DNA of 64,000 nt from CAVZYN01 sp963779515 (GTDB taxonomy: Bacteria; Pseudomonadota; Alphaproteobacteria; Rhizobiales; Hyphomicrobiaceae). A model generated the notes under the pieces. That model was not told where the DNA came from, ran no database searches, and saw only the letters and a list, made by a program, of their open reading frames with translations. Position numbers and translations under genes: made by a program. The stretch is from the NCBI GenBank assembly GCA_963779515.1, contig CAVZYN010000018.1, positions 310,001 to 374,000 of the forward strand, written 5' to 3'. Below are positions 33,073 to 41,492 of this stretch, piece after piece (position 1 is the first letter of the stretch; each line of letters begins with the position of its first letter).

Positions 33073-33558
33073 TTACGCTTTCTTGTCGGCGACGCCGGCG
33101 CTCTTGGCACCACCGCTGGCAACCAGATTGATGGCCGCGCGGATGCGCTGATAGGTCCCGCAGCGGCAGATGTTGCTCATCGCGTCATCGATGTCTTTAT
33201 CGGTCGGCTTCGGCTTCTTTTTCAGCAGTGAGACCGCCGTCATGATCTGTCCGGACTGGCAGTAGCCGCATTGCGGAACGTCGAGCGCCAGCCACGCTTT
33301 CTGCACCGGGTGCGAGCCATCGCTCGAGAGCCCTTCGATGGTGACGATTTTGTCGGTCGCCTTGACGTCTTTCACTGCGATTGCGCACGAGCGCTGCACC
33401 TCGCCATTGATGTGCACCGAACACGCGCCGCATTGCGCGACGCCGCAGCCGTACTTCGTACCGGTCAGGCCGGCCTGCTCACGGATCGCCCAAAGCAGCG
33501 GCGTATCGCCATCCACTTTTAGGTCGACGGACTTACCATTGATGTTGAGTTTGGCCAT
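33073..33558 (-). CDS. 2Fe-2S subunit of the molybdenum hydroxylase (IorA/CoxS-like)
   Basis: 161 residues from ATG 33558 with GGAGGAGACCA upstream. The plant-type 2Fe-2S site is YGCGVAQCGACSVHINGE, and the second site is PQCGYCQSGQIM plus NICRCGTYQRIRAAI. It shuttles electrons from the Mo centre. No signal peptide is seen, so it is probably co-exported with the Tat-bearing large subunit. First gene of the operon. Confidence 0.94.
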   Translation of the reverse strand: MAKLNINGKSVDLKVDGDTPLLWAIREQAGLTGTKYGCGVAQCGACSVHINGEVQRSCAIAVKDVKATDKIVTIEGLSSDGSHPVQKAWLALDVPQCGYCQSGQIMTAVSLLKKKPKPTDKDIDDAMSNICRCGTYQRIRAAINLVASGGAKSAGVADKKA

Positions 33559-33756
33559 TGGTCTCCTCCGGTACGATACATTTGGTCGTGTCCGCATGAC
33601 CGCCGCCAAGTTCTCTGGGCGTCATACGTCGTCATCATTCTGAAAAGGGATAAAGACAACGATCGAGCAATTTCTGAATCTGCTAGGACGTGTCCGCGCA
33701 AGCTATAGACCATGCCGACCCAACTCAAGCTCGGATCACCGCTCGACGCATCACAC

Positions 33757-34968
33757 CTATGCGCGCTTAGTCGGCGTCGCGATCGCCGCGCTGATTTCGG
33801 CGGCGCTCAGTCCCGCCTCGCGCAGGATTGCCTCCGTGTCGGCACCGAGCCGTGGCGGCGGCCGATCAGGTGACGTCGCCAAGCCATCGAACGTAATGGG
33901 CGCCCGCAACGTCCGCGTAATCGGCGTCACCTCGGAAAAATTGGGCGCGAAAAATCCGACGGCATTCAAGTGCGGATCGGCGAGAAGATCCTTGGGAAGT
34001 TGCACTTCCGCGTGTGGGACGTCCAGGCGCGAGAATACAGCGATCCATTCCGCCGTTGTGCGAAGCGGCAATGCCTCTGCAAGCATCCCATACAGGCGAT
34101 CGAAATTGCGGCTGCGCTCGGTCGGATCGCGGAACCAGGCGCTTTCGACCACGTCGCCCTTGCCGATTTCGCCGAGCACCCGCGCCCAATGTGCCGGCGT
34201 ATAGGGCAGCACGCCGATCCAGCCATCCTTCGTCTGATAAGGCCGGCGGTCGCGGGCAAGGGCGCGTTGATAGCCAAGTTGGGAATCGTCCCCGAACGTC
34301 GCGCCTGACAGATGCTCATTGAGATTGAAGGCCGTCATCGCCTCGAACATCGGAACTTCGACATAGTCTGGCGGTGTCCCGGTGCGTTGGCGCTGGAACA
34401 GCGCCGCGAGTGTGGCGTAAACGAGATGCAACCCCATCACCTTGTCGGCGACGATCGACGGTGCATAGACCGGCGTGCCGTCGCGCATCTGGAAGAGCCC
34501 GGCAAAACCCGAGGCGGCCTGGATGATGTCATCGTACGCGGGCCGCCCGCCATAGGGTCCAGCGCGTCCAAATCCGACCGCGGCGCAATAGATGATCCTT
34601 GGGTTGAGCGCGCGCACCGGCGCGAAACCGAACCCCAGCTTGTCGAGTGCCTCCTGCCGCATGTTGTGCACGAGCACATCCGCCGTGCCGATTAGCGTGC
34701 GCAAGGCGATCTTTGCCCCCTCGCTCTTGAGATCCAGCACAACCGAGCGCTTGTTGCGATTGTTGTTGGAGAACAGCGCGGAGAGTCCGGGCGCGGCGGT
34801 CGGCGCGATCGGCCGCATATTGTCGCCGTCCGGTTGCTCGATCTTGATCACGTCGGCGCCGAGGTCGCCGAGGATCTGCGTGCCATACGGCCCGAGGATC
34901 ACGGACGTCAGATCCAGAATGCGGATGCCATCGAGGATCGGAACCATGTGCGGTTGGGCACTCGTCAA
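33757..34968 (-). CDS. CaiB/BaiF-type CoA-transferase (class III)
   Basis: 403 residues. It starts GIRILDLTSVILGPYGTQIL and includes LGDLGADVIKIEQPDGDNMR and the catalytic Asp region SGFAGLFQMRDGTPVY. The family moves CoA between carboxylic acids, as in formyl-CoA or succinyl-CoA dependent activation. The acid is unknown. It is divergent from the HisD-like gene across 73 bp, suggesting joint regulation. Confidence 0.92.
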   Translation of the reverse strand: MTSAQPHMVPILDGIRILDLTSVILGPYGTQILGDLGADVIKIEQPDGDNMRPIAPTAAPGLSALFSNNNRNKRSVVLDLKSEGAKIALRTLIGTADVLVHNMRQEALDKLGFGFAPVRALNPRIIYCAAVGFGRAGPYGGRPAYDDIIQAASGFAGLFQMRDGTPVYAPSIVADKVMGLHLVYATLAALFQRQRTGTPPDYVEVPMFEAMTAFNLNEHLSGATFGDDSQLGYQRALARDRRPYQTKDGWIGVLPYTPAHWARVLGEIGKGDVVESAWFRDPTERSRNFDRLYGMLAEALPLRTTAEWIAVFSRLDVPHAEVQLPKDLLADPHLNAVGFFAPNFSEVTPITRTLRAPITFDGLATSPDRPPPRLGADTEAILREAGLSAAEISAAIATPTKRA

Positions 34969-35041
34969 GGAGGGGCTAGTTAGAATGCTTTAGCCTCGTT
35001 AGGTTGCCACGCTCAAGCATGCAACACAAATCGAGCGAGCC

Positions 35042-36349
35042 ATGATCCGCAAATTGAAGACGAGTGTCGATGCCGCCCAGCGAGCCGAAGACGACGCCAA
35101 AGTCCGGGCGACGGTTGAAAGCCTTCTTGGCGACATCGAAAAGCGCGGCGATGCGGCGGTCCGCGAGATGTCGCTCCGCTTCGATAGGCTCGACCGCAAC
35201 GACTTCCGTCTGACGCACAAGGAAATCGACGCGTGCATTGCCGAATTGCCCACCCGCGCGATCGATGACATCAAGTTTGCCCAAGCCCAGGTGCGCAATT
35301 TCGCCGAGCACCAAAAGGCGGCACTGAAGGACATCGAGGTCGAAACGCTGCCGGGAATTGTCCTTGGCCACAAGAACATCCCGATCAACCGCGTCGGTTG
35401 CTACGTTCCCGGCGGCAAGTACCCATTGATCGCCTCGGCGCACATGTCGGTCGTCACCGCCAAGGTCGCGGGCTGCGCCCACATCATGACCTGCGCCCCG
35501 CCCTGGCAAGGCAAGCCCGCGCCTGCAATCGTCGCAGCCCAGCATTTCGCTGGTGCCGAAGAGATCCTCTGCCTCGGTGGCGTCCAGGCCGTCGGCGCCA
35601 TGGCCATCGGCACTGAAACCATCACCTCCGTCGATATGCTGGTTGGCCCCGGCAACGCGTTCGTCGCCGAAGCCAAGCGCCAACTGTTTGGCCGTGTCGG
35701 CATCGATCTCTTTGCGGGGCCGACCGAGACGCTCGTCATTGCCGACGACAGTGTCGACGGCGAGCTCTGCGCCACCGATCTCTTGGGGCAAGCCGAGCAC
35801 GGCCCAACCTCACCTGCCATCCTTCTCACAAACTCCGAGAAGCTCGCCAAGGCGACGATGGCCGAAATCGATCGCTTGCTCGCGATCCTGCCGACGGCCG
35901 AGATCGCGCGCCAGGCGTGGGCCGATTACGGCGAAGTCATCGTTTGCGATACGATCGAAGAAATGATCTCGGAAGCCGACCGCATCGCGTCGGAGCACGT
36001 GCAGGTCATGACACGCGATCCGGACGTATTCCTCAAGGGTATGACCAACTACGGTGCGTTGTTTCTCGGCCCTCGCACCAACGTGTCCTATGGCGACAAA
36101 GTCATCGGCACCAACCACACGCTGCCAACCAAGCGCGCGGCGAAGTACACCGGCGGCCTGTGGGTTGGAAAATTCCTGAAGACCGTCACCTATCAGAAGG
36201 TGCTGACCGACGAGGCCTCCGCCATGATCGGCGCCTATTGCTCGCGCCTCTGCATGCTCGAGGGCTTCGCAGGTCATGCCGAGCAGGCCAACGTGCGCGT
36301 CCGCCGCTACGGCCGCAAGAACGTGCCCTATGCCAGCGCGGTGGAGTGA
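35042..36349 (+). CDS. HisD-family dehydrogenase, probable sulfopropanediol dehydrogenase (HpsN-like)
   Basis: 435 residues. HisD-fold motifs are GGVQAVGAMAIGT, the NAD-site GPGNAFVAEAKRQLFG, FAGPTETLVIADD and SEHVQVMTRDP. The stretch GHKNIPINRVGCYVPGGKYP and the C-terminal TLPTKRAAKYTGGLWVGKFL resemble HisD paralogues annotated as sulfopropanediol 3-dehydrogenase rather than biosynthetic histidinol dehydrogenase. The surroundings carry no other his genes. It probably oxidises a secondary alcohol with NAD+. The exact substrate is inference. Confidence 0.78.
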   Translation: MIRKLKTSVDAAQRAEDDAKVRATVESLLGDIEKRGDAAVREMSLRFDRLDRNDFRLTHKEIDACIAELPTRAIDDIKFAQAQVRNFAEHQKAALKDIEVETLPGIVLGHKNIPINRVGCYVPGGKYPLIASAHMSVVTAKVAGCAHIMTCAPPWQGKPAPAIVAAQHFAGAEEILCLGGVQAVGAMAIGTETITSVDMLVGPGNAFVAEAKRQLFGRVGIDLFAGPTETLVIADDSVDGELCATDLLGQAEHGPTSPAILLTNSEKLAKATMAEIDRLLAILPTAEIARQAWADYGEVIVCDTIEEMISEADRIASEHVQVMTRDPDVFLKGMTNYGALFLGPRTNVSYGDKVIGTNHTLPTKRAAKYTGGLWVGKFLKTVTYQKVLTDEASAMIGAYCSRLCMLEGFAGHAEQANVRVRRYGRKNVPYASAVE

Positions 36350-36354
36350 AGCAA

Positions 36355-37122
36355 ATGACCACACTTCCAACGACGCCATCGTTTCGTCTCGACGGCAAAC
36401 GTGCGCTGGTGACCGGCGCGGGCCGCGGCATTGGTCTTGCCGCTGCCGCAGCTCTCGCCGAGGCCGGCGCTGATGTTGTGCTGACGGCGCGCACGACGTC
36501 CGAAGTCGAGGCTGCTGCTGCGGCTATTCGTGCGCGCGGCCAGAAAGCCTCCGCGCTGACGATGGACGTCACCAAGATTGCCGAAGCCCAGGCGCTGATC
36601 GCTGAGGCCGGCCCTTTCGACATCCTGGTCAACAATGCCGGCGGCGCTCGTCACGGTCCCGCATTGGAGACCATTGAAGAGAACTTCGACTTCGTCACCG
36701 ACATGAATTTGAAGGGTGCCTACTTCATCGCGCAGGCTGTTGCGCGCGGGCTCATTGCCGCCAGGAGGCCCGGATCGCTGATCCACATCACGACCCAGAT
36801 GGCCCACGTCGGCGGACCAAACCGCTCCGTTTACTGCGGCACGAAGTGGGGCGTCGAAGGCTTCTCCAAAGCCATGGCGATTGAGTTCGCCCCGCACGGC
36901 ATCCGTTCCAACACCGTCGCGCCGACGTTCGTCATGACCGAGATGGTCAAGACATTCTTCGAGGATCCGAAGTTCAAGGATTGGGTGTTGTCGAAAATCA
37001 AACTCGGCCGCCTCGCTAACCTCGAGGACTTGATGGGCCCCATTGTTTTCCTGGCGTCCGAAGCCTCCGCGATGATGACGGGGACTTCGGTGCTGGTCGA
37101 TGGCGGCTGGACCGCGGAGTAG
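36355..37122 (+). CDS. SDR-family oxidoreductase
   Basis: 255 residues from ATG 36355, 5 bp after the HisD-like stop; an upstream open frame overlaps that gene and is not used. Rossmann motif ALVTGAGRGIGLAAAAALA, NNAGG at about 92 and the active-site YCGTK (Tyr/Lys) are present. The residue where catalytic Ser is expected, about 13 before the Tyr, is Thr (HITTQMAH). It ends VLVDGGWTAE. It presumably works with the HisD-like enzyme on a polyol or hydroxy acid. Confidence 0.88.
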   Translation: MTTLPTTPSFRLDGKRALVTGAGRGIGLAAAAALAEAGADVVLTARTTSEVEAAAAAIRARGQKASALTMDVTKIAEAQALIAEAGPFDILVNNAGGARHGPALETIEENFDFVTDMNLKGAYFIAQAVARGLIAARRPGSLIHITTQMAHVGGPNRSVYCGTKWGVEGFSKAMAIEFAPHGIRSNTVAPTFVMTEMVKTFFEDPKFKDWVLSKIKLGRLANLEDLMGPIVFLASEASAMMTGTSVLVDGGWTAE

Positions 37123-37124
37123 CG

Positions 37125-37589
37125 TTAGCTCTTCGCCGGGTCGCCGCGCATCAGCCTCAGCGGCGTATAGATGATCGCCACGTCGCCGCGCTGCGTTTTG
37201 ATCTCATTGCGCGTGCGCACCAGCCCGCGCCCGCTCTTCGCCGCAGGCCTGACCTCCGTCACCTCGAGCTCGACATGAATCGTGTCGCCGCTGCAAACAG
37301 GGCCTTTCACGTCGATCTCAGTGTGCAGAAACGCCAGCCCCGTTCCATGCGCCGTGCCAGCAAGCACGAGCCCCTCAGCGATTGAATAAACCAGCGCCGC
37401 CGGTGCCGCGAACCCGGACATCGCCGATTGCGTTTTGCGATACTCGGCATCCGTAAACAGCGGTTCCGTCATGCCCGTCGCATTGACGAACGTGATGATG
37501 TCGGTCTCGGTCAGCGTCCTCCCGAACGTCTTGAAGCGGTCGCCCGGTTTCAGATCCTGCCAATAAAAGCCATGTCCGAGCTGTTTCAC
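37125..37589 (-). CDS. MaoC-like (hotdog fold) dehydratase
   Basis: 154 residues. LKPGDRFKTFGRTLTETDII is the usual MaoC opening; the D-x-x-x-x-H-type motif region is present as NATGMTEPLFTDAEYRKTQ. The protein probably hydrates or dehydrates an acyl-CoA, or acts on a mesaconyl/methylfumaryl-like substrate with the nearby CoA-transferase. The catalytic His is not clear. The start overlaps the cysK stop (ATGA). Confidence 0.8.
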   Translation of the reverse strand: MKQLGHGFYWQDLKPGDRFKTFGRTLTETDIITFVNATGMTEPLFTDAEYRKTQSAMSGFAAPAALVYSIAEGLVLAGTAHGTGLAFLHTEIDVKGPVCSGDTIHVELEVTEVRPAAKSGRGLVRTRNEIKTQRGDVAIIYTPLRLMRGDPAKS

Positions 37590-38593
37590 GTCGCCGGTTC
37601 CGGGAACAAGTCACTGGTGTAGTAGCGTTCTGCCGCCGAGGGCGCGAATGTCACGATCGTCTTGCCGGCCATGTCCGCGCGCGCCGCAACCTTCAGTGCC
37701 GCGGCGAGATTGGCGCCCGTCGAGATGCCACCCGGGATTCCTTCGTTCTTGGCCAGCGCGCGCGATGTTTCGAATGCTTCCTCGTTTGTCACCGTCACGA
37801 CTTCATCGATCAGTTTGACGTCGAGGACGCCCGGCACAAAGCCCGCGCCGATGCCTTGAATTTTGTGCGGCGACGGCTGTCCACCGGAGAGCACGGGGCT
37901 GGCGGCTGGCTCGACGGCGATGACCTTGAAGTCAGGCTTGCGCGCCTTTAGCGCGCGCCCGCAACCCGTCAGCGTTCCGCCCGTGCCGACACCCACTACC
38001 ATCGCATCGATCTTGCCGCCCGTGTCGCGCCAGATTTCTTCAGCAGTGGTCAACTCGTGAACAAGTGGGTTGGCCGGGTTCTCGAATTGGCTCGGCTGCA
38101 CCGAGCCCGGATGCTGCGCCAAGAGTTCTTCGGCGCGCGCAATCGCGCCCTTCATGCCCTTTTCGCGCGGCGTCAGCTCCAGCTCCGCACCGAGATGCAC
38201 CAGGATCTTGCGGCGCTCGATCGACATCGACTCCGGCATCGTCAGGATCAGTTTATAGCCCCGCGCGGCCGCAACGAACGCAAGCCCAATACCCGTATTG
38301 CCCGATGTCGGCTCGATCAGCGTGGTCTTGCCGGGAGTGATCCGTCCTGCCGCTTCGAGTGCATCGATCATCGAAACGCCGATGCGATCCTTGACCGAGG
38401 AGAGCGGGTTGAAAAACTCGAGCTTGATCAGCACGTCCGCCTTGGCGCCTGCGGCCTTCGCCGTGCGCCCAACCCGAACCAGCGGTGTGTTTGCGATCGT
38501 CTCGGTGATGTCGTTGTACACACGACCGCGTCCGATCGGTCCGACAGCGTCAAGGGTCTTGATGGCCAGGGTCTTAGTGGGATGATTGGGCAT
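37586..38593 (-). CDS. cysK: Cysteine synthase (O-acetylserine sulfhydrylase)
   Basis: 335 residues from ATG 38593, preceded by GGAG; the frame extends upstream but without a start signal. Motifs are the PLP-lysine region FFNPLSSVKDRIGVSMIDAL, EPTSGNTGIGLAFVAAARG, the phosphate loop VGVGTGGTLTGCGRALK and GIPGGISTGANLAAAL. It makes cysteine from O-acetylserine and sulfide in the cytosol. It is the upstream gene of MaoC, overlapping by 4 bp. Confidence 0.95.
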   Translation of the reverse strand: MPNHPTKTLAIKTLDAVGPIGRGRVYNDITETIANTPLVRVGRTAKAAGAKADVLIKLEFFNPLSSVKDRIGVSMIDALEAAGRITPGKTTLIEPTSGNTGIGLAFVAAARGYKLILTMPESMSIERRKILVHLGAELELTPREKGMKGAIARAEELLAQHPGSVQPSQFENPANPLVHELTTAEEIWRDTGGKIDAMVVGVGTGGTLTGCGRALKARKPDFKVIAVEPAASPVLSGGQPSPHKIQGIGAGFVPGVLDVKLIDEVVTVTNEEAFETSRALAKNEGIPGGISTGANLAAALKVAARADMAGKTIVTFAPSAAERYYTSDLFPEPAT

Positions 38594-38801
38594 GGCGCAG
38601 GCTCCTGCCTCCGGTTCCTGTTTACCCGGCCATATGAAACACCTGATCCGAGCGGCGCAACCCGCCGCAACGCCAACGCATGATCGCCGGTTCAAGGATT
38701 TGCGGCGAGTGATCCTGCGGAGCGCGCCCAAGCGAGCCGTGCATTCCGGCAAAGCCTCCGCGCACGCCATCCGGTTCTATTTTAATGACCAAAACGCAAA
38801 A

Positions 38802-38826
38802 GGCCCGCCATTGCGATGGCGGGCCC
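38802..38826. terminator. Hairpin terminator downstream of the small secreted protein
   Basis: GGCCCGCCA-TTGCGAT-GGCGGGCC with A and T runs at its sides on the minus strand. It ends the transcript of the 71-residue secreted protein and lies in front of cysK. Confidence 0.75.
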
Positions 38827-38849
38827 TTCGAATGCGACGAATGCCGATA

Positions 38850-39065
38850 TTACTTCATCGGCTTCTTCGGTGCCGGAGCGGCCTTGGCTGGAGCAGCCTT
38901 GGCTGGGGCAGCGGCATGGTGGCCGTGGCTGAAGATCTTGGTCAGAATCTCAACCGGGCAAGCGGCGATTTCGTGCAGGATCTTACCACCGGCGAACGAC
39001 GCCGTCGGCATGAACATCAGGCCGGCGGCAAGAGCGATGGCGCCGAACGAATTGCGGATCGTCAT
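38850..39065 (-). CDS. Small secreted Ala/Lys/Pro-rich protein
   Basis: 71 residues from ATG 39065 (GGAGACACTGACC upstream). Signal peptide NSFGAIALAAGLMFMPTASF is cleaved near FAGG. A short core (KILHEIAACPVEILTKIFSH) is followed by a repetitive tail of APAKAAPAK units ending KKPMK. No family recognised. It is probably periplasmic and small enough to act as a structural or binding peptide. Confidence 0.65.
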   Translation of the reverse strand: MTIRNSFGAIALAAGLMFMPTASFAGGKILHEIAACPVEILTKIFSHGHHAAAPAKAAPAKAAPAPKKPMK

Positions 39066-39478
39066 GGTCAGTGTCTCCAAACGTGGGTTGTGGGTGCGGA
39101 ACATAGAATCATAGGACAAACTATTTGTGCCGCAAAAATTGCATTTGAATAGTTACTAAGTGATAAATCCATATTCTATTTTGAATAGTTGGTTTATTTG
39201 CATCGCATTAATCATTATAAATGAACTAGAGATTGGCAAAGAGCGGGCGCATTCAACCCTAAATCGCAAACTGGGATATGCACTTCAAATGCGCCGCAGC
39301 GGATCGGCTGGCGGCTGGCGGCTGGCGTGTGCGCTGTGCTGGCGGCGCGATTGGGTCCATCGGCCGGCGTCCCCGCCCTCGCTCACGCCCTTGTGACCAC
39401 GCCGCGGGCTGCAAGACGCCCCCTGTCGGCTTCCCTGTTAGCTTCGCCACTTGACGCGAGCGGAAACTTGTAGCAAAG
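39066..39478. other. AT-rich intergenic region upstream of the efflux operon
   Basis: About 410 bp. 39100-39240 is strikingly AT-rich compared with the rest of the window and holds TTTGAATAGTT twice (39144-39154, 39180-39190) plus an inverted AACTATT near 39119-39127. Then 39290-39340 has short GGCTGGC repeats. No gene is seen. Confidence 0.4.
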
Positions 39479-39496
39479 AAAACGAGTGTTCGTTTT
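39479..39496. promoter_or_regulatory. Palindromic putative operator of the TetR regulator
   Basis: AAAACGAG-TG-TTCGTTTT, an 18-bp near-perfect palindrome 65 bp upstream of the TetR start. Its size and position suit autoregulation of the regulator-efflux operon. Recognition is inferred. Confidence 0.5.
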
Positions 39497-39561
39497 GTTA
39501 TGTGCAGTTGCGAGATAAGGTGCCTTCAGCACCCCCCGCCACCCAAGATCCCGAGCCCGCG

Positions 39562-40224
39562 ATGCCAAAGCTGAAGCCCGCCACGCAAGCTGCCCGCCGC
39601 GACCACATCCTGGACGGCGCCGAGAAGTGCTTCGCCCGCACCGGCTTCCATCGCACGACCATGCACGACATCTGCAAGGAAGCCGCCGTCAGCCCGGGCG
39701 CCCTCTACGTTTACTTCGACAGCAAGGAAGCCCTGATCGCCGGCCTCTGCGAGCGCGATCGCGCGGAGTTCTCGGAGCGCTTCACTGTGCTCGCCGCGGC
39801 ACCCGACTTCCTGACGGCCCTCAACCAGCTCGCCGAGCACTACTTCGCCGAAGAGCCCGCCCACAAGCGCCTGATGTGCGTCGAAATGGGCGTTGAGGCG
39901 ACGCGAAACCCGCGCATCGCCGAGATCGTTTGGAAAGTCGACGACTTCGTGCACGCGAGTTTCGAAGCGCTCTTCTTGCGTTTGAAGAATGAGGGCCGCA
40001 TTGCCCCGGCCCTCGACATTCCGACCTTGGCCAAGGCTTTCATGGTCCTTGGCGATGGCCTGTTCTGGCGCCGCGCAACCGACCCGAAGTTCGATGCCAA
40101 GGTTGTGCTGCCGGTGGTCACCTCGATGCTCGGCGGCTTGTTAAATCCGGTCCCAGCCCCTGCGACGTATCCAAAAGACAAGCCAAGGGTCAAGTCCCAC
40201 CGCCCCAGCGAGATCGCATCATGA
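39562..40224 (+). CDS. TetR-family transcriptional regulator
   Basis: 220 residues from ATG 39562; the upstream part of the open frame crosses the operator and is unlikely to be translated. The helix-turn-helix is RDHILDGAEKCFARTGFHRT, TMHDICKEAAVSPGALYVYF. The C-terminal domain should bind an inducer. It is the first gene of a tetR-adaptor-pump operon; its stop overlaps the adaptor start (ATGATG), so it likely represses its own operon. Confidence 0.93.
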   Translation: MPKLKPATQAARRDHILDGAEKCFARTGFHRTTMHDICKEAAVSPGALYVYFDSKEALIAGLCERDRAEFSERFTVLAAAPDFLTALNQLAEHYFAEEPAHKRLMCVEMGVEATRNPRIAEIVWKVDDFVHASFEALFLRLKNEGRIAPALDIPTLAKAFMVLGDGLFWRRATDPKFDAKVVLPVVTSMLGGLLNPVPAPATYPKDKPRVKSHRPSEIAS

Positions 40225-41492
40225 TGTCCACCAAAAAGTTCGTCCTGCTGAGCCTGCTCGGCGTCGTCGTGGCGGCGGGCGGCGGTCTCTACGCAACCGG
40301 CAAGCTGCCGGCAAAGCTCCAAGATCTAAAGCTGCAGGATCTCAAGTTGCCGCCGATGAAGGCGGAAGCCGCCAAGCAGCCCGTCGCCGAGTCGCGCGTG
40401 CCCGGCGCCGCCGTGACGGTCGTGAAGGCGGAAATGCAGGATTTCATCGAGCGTGCCCATGTGACGGGATCACTGATCGCGCGCGAGGAAATCATGGTCG
40501 GACCGGAGGTTGAAGGTCTGCGCATTGTCGAGGTGCTGGCTGACGAAGGCGATCGCGTTAAGAAAGGCCAGACGCTCGCGCGGCTTGTCGGCGACACGCT
40601 CGAGGCCCAACTCGCCCAGAACACGGCGTCGCTAGCAAAGGCGGATGCCGCCATCGCCCAAGCCAGAAGCAACATCAAGTCGGCCGAGGCGAAAGTCGTC
40701 GAGGCCAAGAACGCACTCGATCGCGGCAAGCCGCTGCGGCAGTCGGGTTACCTCTCGGAAAGCGTCCTCGATCAGCGCGACAGCGCCGCCAAGACCGCTG
40801 AGGCGCAGCTCGTGTCGTCACGCGACGGCCTGAAAGTCGCCGAAGCCGACAAGGCGCAAATCGAAGCCCAGCGTCGCGAAATCGCTTGGCGCCGCAGTCG
40901 CACCGAAGTGCAAGCCCCCGCCGACGGCATCATCAGCCGCCGCGTCGCGCGCATCGGCGGCTTTGCAGCCGGCGCCGCCGACCCCATGTTCCGCATCATC
41001 GCCAAGGGCGAAGTCGAGCTCGACGCCGAAGTGCTCGAAACCAGCGTCGCCAAGATGAAGCCTGAGCAAACGGCGACGGTGGAGGTCACCGGCCTCGGCG
41101 AATTGAAGGGCAAAGTCCGCATGGTGTCGCCCGAAGTTGACCGCGCGTCGCGTCTCGGCCGCGTGCGCATCTTGTTGGGTGACAACCCGTCCCTCCGGAT
41201 CGGCGCATTCGCCCGCGGCGTCATCGAAACCGCCCGTTCGCGCGGCATTGGCTTGCCGCTGACGGCGGTCCTCTTCGGCGAAGACGGCGCCACGGTTCAG
41301 GTCGTCAAGGACGACCGCGTCGTCACGCGCCGCGTCAAGCCCGGCTTGATCGACGGTGGCCGTGTCGAAATCAAGGAAGGCTTGGCCGAGGGCGACGTCG
41401 TTGTCGCGCGCTCCGGCACGTTCCTGCGCGATGGCGACGCCGTGCGCCCGATCGTTGATACCAGCCGCAAGGTAAGCGAGGTTCGCAAATGA
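40221..41492 (+). CDS. RND efflux periplasmic adaptor (membrane fusion protein)
   Basis: 423 residues. A signal-anchor (FVLLSLLGVVVAAGGGLYAT) is followed by a beta-barrel and lipoyl half (VTGSLIAREEIMVGPEVEGL, LADEGDRVKKGQTLARLVGD), an alpha hairpin (about 115-205) and a second barrel. It links the RND pump to an outer-membrane channel; no TolC-type gene is in the window. It overlaps tetR (start) and the pump (stop) by 4 bp each. Confidence 0.93.
   Translation: MMSTKKFVLLSLLGVVVAAGGGLYATGKLPAKLQDLKLQDLKLPPMKAEAAKQPVAESRVPGAAVTVVKAEMQDFIERAHVTGSLIAREEIMVGPEVEGLRIVEVLADEGDRVKKGQTLARLVGDTLEAQLAQNTASLAKADAAIAQARSNIKSAEAKVVEAKNALDRGKPLRQSGYLSESVLDQRDSAAKTAEAQLVSSRDGLKVAEADKAQIEAQRREIAWRRSRTEVQAPADGIISRRVARIGGFAAGAADPMFRIIAKGEVELDAEVLETSVAKMKPEQTATVEVTGLGELKGKVRMVSPEVDRASRLGRVRILLGDNPSLRIGAFARGVIETARSRGIGLPLTAVLFGEDGATVQVVKDDRVVTRRVKPGLIDGGRVEIKEGLAEGDVVVARSGTFLRDGDAVRPIVDTSRKVSEVRK

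Noticed and set aside
39290..39340. Mobile-element end or repeat array (GGCTGGC repeats)
   Set aside because: Only short, degenerate repeats without inverted ends, transposase or target duplication.
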